Below, one piece after another: positions 23,337 to 26,693 of a DNA stretch of 26,693 bases. The translations under genes and the position numbers were made by a program. Positions within the stretch are counted from its first letter, which is position 1, and every line of letters starts with the position of its first letter. The notes below the pieces were generated by a model. That model had not been told where the DNA came from, searched no databases, and was given only the letters and a program-made list of their open reading frames with translations. The stretch is from an uncultured Clostridia bacterium (GTDB taxonomy: Bacteria > Bacillota > Clostridia > UBA1381): the NCBI GenBank assembly GCA_934462945.1, contig CAKSJF010000031.1, positions 1-26,693 on the forward strand, read 5' to 3'.

Positions 23337-24758
23337 TTATTTACTGGTAATTCTCTTGATAAAATCCTTTGTTTCGGCTGAAACAACTCCGCTGAGTGCA
23401 AAGAGTGCAACCAGGTTCGGGAATGCCATCAGACCGTTTACAATATCTGCAAGCGTCCAGACAAATCCAACATTTAAGTACGGACCAACAAAAACCGCTG
23501 CGATATACAGAACCCGGTAGGTTAAGAGAACCGGTTTTTTATTTCCAACTAAGTACTGCAAGCATTTTTCAGAATAATAGTCCCAACCCAGAATGGTGGT
23601 AAATGCGAAGAATACCAGGCAGAGCATCAAAAGGAATGCGCACACGCTATTGGAAAACGGAAGTCCGACGGTAAATGCGTGGGTTGTAATCTCAACACCA
23701 ACCATTTCGCCAGTCATTGCCGGCTCATATGCACCGGTCAGAACAATTGCAAGACCTGTGATGGTACAAATGATAATGGTATCAAAGAAAGTACCCGTCA
23801 TGCAGACAAGACCCTGCCGTGCAGGCTCTTTGGTTTTTGCAGCAGCTGCTGCAATCGGTGCAGAACCGATACCTGCTTCATTCGAGAAGATACCGCGCGC
23901 AATACCGTTCTGCATTGCCGCCTTTATGGTGATACCAACAAATGCGCCACCCAGCGCCTGCGGACAGAATGCACTTTTAACAATCAGAGCAATTGCACCC
24001 GGAATCTTTGTAATATTGCAGATTAAAAGCAGAATGCCGCATACAAAATACAAAACTGCCATAAACGGAACAACAATCTCAGAAACCTTTGCAATTCTCT
24101 TGATGCCGCCGATGATAACCAGAGCCGCAAAGAGGGTTACTAAAATACCGGAAATAATGGTCGGCCAAGCCATCACCTTTTCACCGATGGAAAATACTTT
24201 CATCGCCTTATCCGGATCAAAGAAATTCTGCACAGCAGCGGTGATACCGTTGATCTGCGTCATTGTACCGATTCCTAAAATACCAACTAACATACCGAAA
24301 ATAGCAAACAGCTTTGCAAGCCATTTCCAGTTTGCACCCAGACCCTTTTCAATATAGTAGAACGGACCGCCAAGCACTGTGCCGTCCTTGCCAACCTCAC
24401 GGAATTTCACCGCTAAAAGACCCTCTGCATACTTTGTTGCCATTCCTAAGAATGCCATAAACTCCATCCAGAACAAAGCTCCAGGACCGCCGGCTGCAAT
24501 CGCCGTTGCCACACCGACAATATTTCCTGTACCAATTGTAGCAGAAAGCGCAGTACATAATGCACCAAAGCTTGTAACCTCGCCCTCGCCGTCTTCCTCA
24601 TCCTGGAACATAAAGCGGAGCGCTTTCGGCAGATGCTTTAACTGCACAAAGCCGGTTCTAAGGGTTAAAAGCAAGCCAACCGCAAAAATCAGCACGATCA
24701 GCGGAATACCCCAGACCCAGCCGTCCACCTTGTTTAAAATTTGTTCAACCAATTCCAT
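23337..24758 (-). CDS. alanine/glycine:cation symporter (AGCS family)
   Basis: A 473-residue inner-membrane transporter with about eleven membrane segments. Family hallmarks are ALSATIGTGNIVGVATAIAAGGPGALFWM (about 69-97) and NEAGIGSAPIAAAAA (about 295-309). Family members take up alanine or glycine with Na+ or H+. AGGGAGG precedes the ATG. The gene lies behind a glycine riboswitch and a terminator hairpin, which strongly suggests glycine is a physiological substrate and that expression follows glycine level. No other gene shares the transcript. Confidence 0.95.
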   Translation of the reverse strand: MELVEQILNKVDGWVWGIPLIVLIFAVGLLLTLRTGFVQLKHLPKALRFMFQDEEDGEGEVTSFGALCTALSATIGTGNIVGVATAIAAGGPGALFWMEFMAFLGMATKYAEGLLAVKFREVGKDGTVLGGPFYYIEKGLGANWKWLAKLFAIFGMLVGILGIGTMTQINGITAAVQNFFDPDKAMKVFSIGEKVMAWPTIISGILVTLFAALVIIGGIKRIAKVSEIVVPFMAVLYFVCGILLLICNITKIPGAIALIVKSAFCPQALGGAFVGITIKAAMQNGIARGIFSNEAGIGSAPIAAAAAKTKEPARQGLVCMTGTFFDTIIICTITGLAIVLTGAYEPAMTGEMVGVEITTHAFTVGLPFSNSVCAFLLMLCLVFFAFTTILGWDYYSEKCLQYLVGNKKPVLLTYRVLYIAAVFVGPYLNVGFVWTLADIVNGLMAFPNLVALFALSGVVSAETKDFIKRITSK

Positions 24759-24777
24759 TTCTTTTTTCCTCCCTTAA

Positions 24778-24810
24778 CAAAAATAAAAAGCTGTCAACCC
24801 ATGTGACAAC
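24778..24810 (-). terminator. riboswitch-controlled terminator in the symporter leader
   Basis: On the minus strand GUUGUCA (24810-24804) pairs with UGACAGC (24796-24790) around a 7-nt loop and is followed by UUUUUAUUUUU. It lies between the aptamer and the symporter ribosome binding site, as expected for a transcriptional expression platform. I could not identify the antiterminator pairing, so whether glycine turns the gene on or off is undecided. Confidence 0.75.
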
Positions 24811-24845
24811 TTCTAAAGAAAAAAAGAAAATGAAAAAAATTTTCG

Positions 24846-24950
24846 CTTCGTCCTTTTGCCTGAGAGTTTCAGCTTTCGCCTTGCCCCTTCGGCACTCAAT
24901 CGAATGAGCTTCTCCGAAGTTCCCTACGCTTTCAGTTTGTATCCTGAAAG
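24846..24950 (-). promoter_or_regulatory. glycine riboswitch, single aptamer with 5' hairpin
   Basis: The conserved core is present on the minus strand: GAAACUCUCAGGCAAAAGGA (24870-24851) and GUGCCGAAGGGGCAA (24896-24882). P1 is formed by CUUCG (24919-24915) with CGAAG (24850-24846), with adjoining GAGA/UCUC; P2 is CUCA/UGAG (24909-24906 and 24899-24896). Only one full aptamer is visible. On its 5' side CUUUCAG (24950-24944) and CUGAAAG (24935-24929) make a 7-bp hairpin, where a tandem riboswitch would have its first aptamer; this resembles the 'ghost' element reported for singlet glycine riboswitches. It controls the AGCS gene. Confidence 0.9.
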
Positions 24951-24983
24951 CCTCCACGGGTTTATATGAAATTTTACTTTTTT

Positions 24984-25012
24984 ATCATATCATACTTTTT
25001 TATCCCTGTCAA
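24984..25012 (-). promoter_or_regulatory. promoter of the riboswitch-symporter transcript
   Basis: Minus-strand TTGACA (25012-25007), 17-bp spacer, TATGAT (24989-24984). The transcript would start near 24977, just upstream of the riboswitch, giving a ~220-nt leader. Confidence 0.82.
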
Positions 25013-25037
25013 TATTCGGATTGTATAAATATCCGTC

Positions 25038-25055
25038 AAAATCCGACAGGATTTT
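25038..25055. terminator. short terminator hairpin between htrA and the symporter promoter
   Basis: AAAATCC-GACA-GGATTTT, a perfect 7-bp stem with T-runs on both sides. On the minus strand it would end transcription from htrA before the riboswitch promoter. Confidence 0.6.
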
Positions 25056-25059
25056 TATG

Positions 25060-25190
25060 CATTAGGGGGAGTCGGGGATGCAGAAACCCACTTTCCGCAT
25101 CCCCATTCTAATGAAAAAAAGGATGGTTCGGCAGACTTGGAATGTTCAAGCAGTCTGCCGGGGTTGATTGAAGTATGCAACGCTTCAATC
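25060..25190. repeat. cluster of three intergenic hairpins after htrA
   Basis: Hairpin A (25060-25113) has CATTAG/CTATTG-like ends, exactly CATTAG with CTAATG, and an inner GGGGATGC/GCATCCCC stem. Hairpin B (25129-25160) has CGGCAGACT/AGTCTGCCG arms; on the minus strand a run of seven T begins 8 nt after it. Hairpin C (25166-25190) has GATTGAAG/CTTCAATC arms. Together with the terminator at 25038 they fill the 25013-25208 gap. They may be 3'-end processing or termination structures for htrA, or palindromic repeats. I see no coding sequence here. Confidence 0.6.
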
Positions 25191-25208
25191 TTGAATCTAT
25201 ATAAAATT

Positions 25209-26420
25209 TTACTTGTTTTCCTGTGTATCGGTTGTCGGAACATCCTCGCCAAGCTTTACATCAATATCCAAAAGCTCGCCTTCACGAATGACGGTCAGTT
25301 TCAGATACTCATTCGGCGCTTTTTTATCGCGGATTTCGTTTAATTCCTGCGAAGTCTTGACTGCCTTGCCGTCTGCCTTGACAATCAGATCGCCAACCTT
25401 GATCCCGGCAGCCTCTGCACCGCTTCCGGCGCTTACCTGCTCAACGGAAAGACCGTTTCTCGTCTGGCTAACTGAAATACCAACCAGTGGTCTGCCGGAA
25501 ACGAATCCGTTGTTCATCAAATCGTCGATAATCGGCTTTGCTTCGGAAATGGCAATTGCAAATCCAATTCCCTCAACACCGGTGGACGAAAGCTTAATCG
25601 TGTTAATACCAATAACCTCGCCGTATTTATTCACCAGTGCACCGCCGGAATTACCCGGGTTAATTGCCGCGTCAGTCTGAACCAGGTTATACACCTTATT
25701 ATCTACCGTCATAGTTCTGTTGACTGCGCTGATCACACCTGCGGTAACTGTTCCGGCAAATTCCTGACCAAGCGGATTACCGATGGCAACTGCCAGCTCG
25801 CCAACCTCTAACTTTGTAGAATCGCCGAGCGTTGCTGCCGGAAGATCTGTTTTATCGATTTTCAAAACGGCAAGGTCGGATTTTTCATCCTGACCGACCA
25901 GCTTTGCGACAAATTCTTCTCCGGTATTTAGAATCACCGAAATCTCATTTGCTCCGTCGATAACATGCTGGTTTGTAACAATATAGCCATCCGAGCTGAT
26001 AATGATACCGGAACCGCTGCCCTGCTCCTGCAAGGATTCGTCATTCGGGTCGCTGGTGTAATAATATCTGCCGGAGAACGGATCGTAATAACGCTGCGGC
26101 GTTACCTTTGCTTTGTTGATGATACCAACACAGCTCGGACCAACCTTTGCCGCGATCTGCGAAACCGTCATTTCCCCGCCGGTGAGCGCGTTATTGGTGC
26201 TGACCATGGAAACGCTCTGCTGATTCTGCCCTGTGGTTTGCGTGTTCTGCTGATTTTTCAGAACGTTTGAAAAACCAACTCCGAAGATGGTGCAGGTTAA
26301 AAGACTTGCAGCCACTGCCGAGCTGAGACAGGCAACCCATGTTTTCGGCTTTTTCGGTTTCTTTTCTTTCTGGTTATATATAACAATGTCTGTTGAATCT
26401 GTGTACGGATAACGTTTCAT
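25209..26420 (-). CDS. htrA: membrane-anchored HtrA/DegP-type serine protease with PDZ domain
   Basis: A 403-residue protein: short basic cytoplasmic N-terminus, one membrane segment (about 28-50), Gln/Asn/Thr-rich linker (55-80), trypsin-like protease domain with catalytic triad H152 (TNQHVI), D182 (KSDLAVL) and S258 (GNSGGAL), and one C-terminal PDZ domain (about 308-392). This is the usual single-PDZ arrangement of Gram-positive HtrA proteins, which degrade misfolded proteins at the outer face of the membrane. GGAGG precedes the ATG. A Tyr-rich insert (RYYDPFSGRYYYTSD, about 110-124) lies near the start of the protease domain. No CssRS genes or CIRCE element are seen nearby. Confidence 0.94.
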   Translation of the reverse strand: MKRYPYTDSTDIVIYNQKEKKPKKPKTWVACLSSAVAASLLTCTIFGVGFSNVLKNQQNTQTTGQNQQSVSMVSTNNALTGGEMTVSQIAAKVGPSCVGIINKAKVTPQRYYDPFSGRYYYTSDPNDESLQEQGSGSGIIISSDGYIVTNQHVIDGANEISVILNTGEEFVAKLVGQDEKSDLAVLKIDKTDLPAATLGDSTKLEVGELAVAIGNPLGQEFAGTVTAGVISAVNRTMTVDNKVYNLVQTDAAINPGNSGGALVNKYGEVIGINTIKLSSTGVEGIGFAIAISEAKPIIDDLMNNGFVSGRPLVGISVSQTRNGLSVEQVSAGSGAEAAGIKVGDLIVKADGKAVKTSQELNEIRDKKAPNEYLKLTVIREGELLDIDVKLGEDVPTTDTQENK

Positions 26421-26592
26421 AATAATTCCTCCAAACTTTTTTTGCTTTATTTAATTTATGATTCTATCATACAACATAGTTTTGTCATTCGTATGAATAA
26501 AAAGTAAATAGTATGATGAAATATTGTAAATAAAATATGAATGACGGTGCAATGCAATGAATCGGTGATATAAACTGCACTCTGATCTAAAC
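26421..26592. other. AT-rich upstream region of htrA
   Basis: I see a possible -10 TATGAT (26471-26466, minus) but no matching -35 at normal distance, and a 7-bp inverted repeat GTCATTC (26484-26490) / GAATGAC (26539-26545) that could be a regulator site. No gene is supported here. Confidence 0.35.
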
Positions 26593-26663
26593 CGTAGGGG
26601 CGGATAGCATCCGCCCGAATTCTTTTATCCGGCAAAAGAGGGCGGATAATATCCGCCCCTACG
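26593..26663. repeat. 71-bp nested palindromic element with TAGGGG/CCCCTA ends
   Basis: Perfect 13-bp terminal inverted repeats CGTAGGGGCGGAT / ATCCGCCCCTACG enclose the element. Each end is also its own small palindrome, GGGCGGAT-AGC-ATCCGCCC (26598-26616) and GGGCGGAT-AAT-ATCCGCCC (26640-26658). No coding capacity and no clear target-site duplication. The TAGGGG ends are shared with the repeat at 2602-2629. It looks like a small non-autonomous or REP-like intergenic repeat. Confidence 0.78.
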
Positions 26664-26693
26664 CGAGGTTATTTTCCGGAATGTTTATAAAAA

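Noticed and set aside
23593..24357. 254-codon plus-strand open frame
   Set aside because: Antisense to the AGCS symporter; it is the low-complexity mirror of membrane-helix codons.
25038..25190. CRISPR-like or tandem repeat array
   Set aside because: The units are unrelated inverted repeats, not direct repeats with regular spacers.
26421..26592. CIRCE or CtsR operator upstream of htrA
   Set aside because: No matching inverted repeat of either type is present; only a weak 7-bp repeat with a long gap.

Overview
The window looks like chromosome from an anaerobic, endospore-forming member of the Clostridia (Firmicutes). It encodes SpoIIE behind a promoter with Spo0A-box-like sites, two [FeFe]-hydrogenase-family proteins, a glycine riboswitch in front of an AGCS symporter and a membrane-anchored HtrA. 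Strong AGGAGG-type ribosome binding sites and TTGACA-17-TATAAT promoters are frequent. Genus cannot be read from the sequence. There is no phage, IS element, CRISPR array, tRNA or rRNA.

Layout. (1) 1-2600, all minus strand: an auto-repressed TetR / small membrane protein / ClpP operon (clpP runs off the left edge). Upstream of it lies a GNAT acetyltransferase / membrane protein operon that starts with a tiny coupled ORF. (2) 2694-7241, minus: a four-gene redox or H2-sensing operon in the order thioredoxin-like [2Fe-2S] ferredoxin, PAS-containing sensory [FeFe]-hydrogenase homologue, SpoIIE/PP2C phosphatase, group-B-type [FeFe]-hydrogenase. (3) 7348-9140, minus: a LysR regulator and a YitT-family membrane protein. 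(4) 9207-13800: branched-chain amino acid synthesis, ilvB-ilvN-ilvC on the minus strand, divergent from ilvE on the plus strand. (5) 13896-19446, plus: topoisomerase III, whose N-terminus can only be completed from an ATC codon, then a heterodimeric ABC exporter with one degenerate ATPase site. (6) 19491-20307, minus: a probable PBECR4-family gene behind a consensus promoter and a ~195-nt leader that has a small ORF, nested stems, a possible pseudoknot and a terminator-like hairpin. (7) 20397-22634, minus: spoIIE. (8) 22842-23309, plus: a YfcE/MJ0936-type phosphodiesterase. (9) 23337-25012, minus: an AGCS amino acid:cation symporter controlled by a single-aptamer glycine riboswitch and terminator. 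(10) 25209-26420, minus: HtrA-like protease, followed at the right edge by a palindromic repeat.

How the genes work together. ilvB, ilvN, ilvC and ilvE supply acetolactate synthase, ketol-acid reductoisomerase and the final transaminase; ilvD is not in the window. In the hydrogenase operon the PAS-containing homologue has no kinase or GGDEF output, so its signal may pass to the adjacent phosphatase (inference). The LysR gene directly upstream and a palindrome near -65 of the putative operon promoter suggest control of that operon. The candidates most deserving follow-up are the structured leader of the PBECR4-like gene, the ATC start of topB, and the sensory hydrogenase/phosphatase operon.
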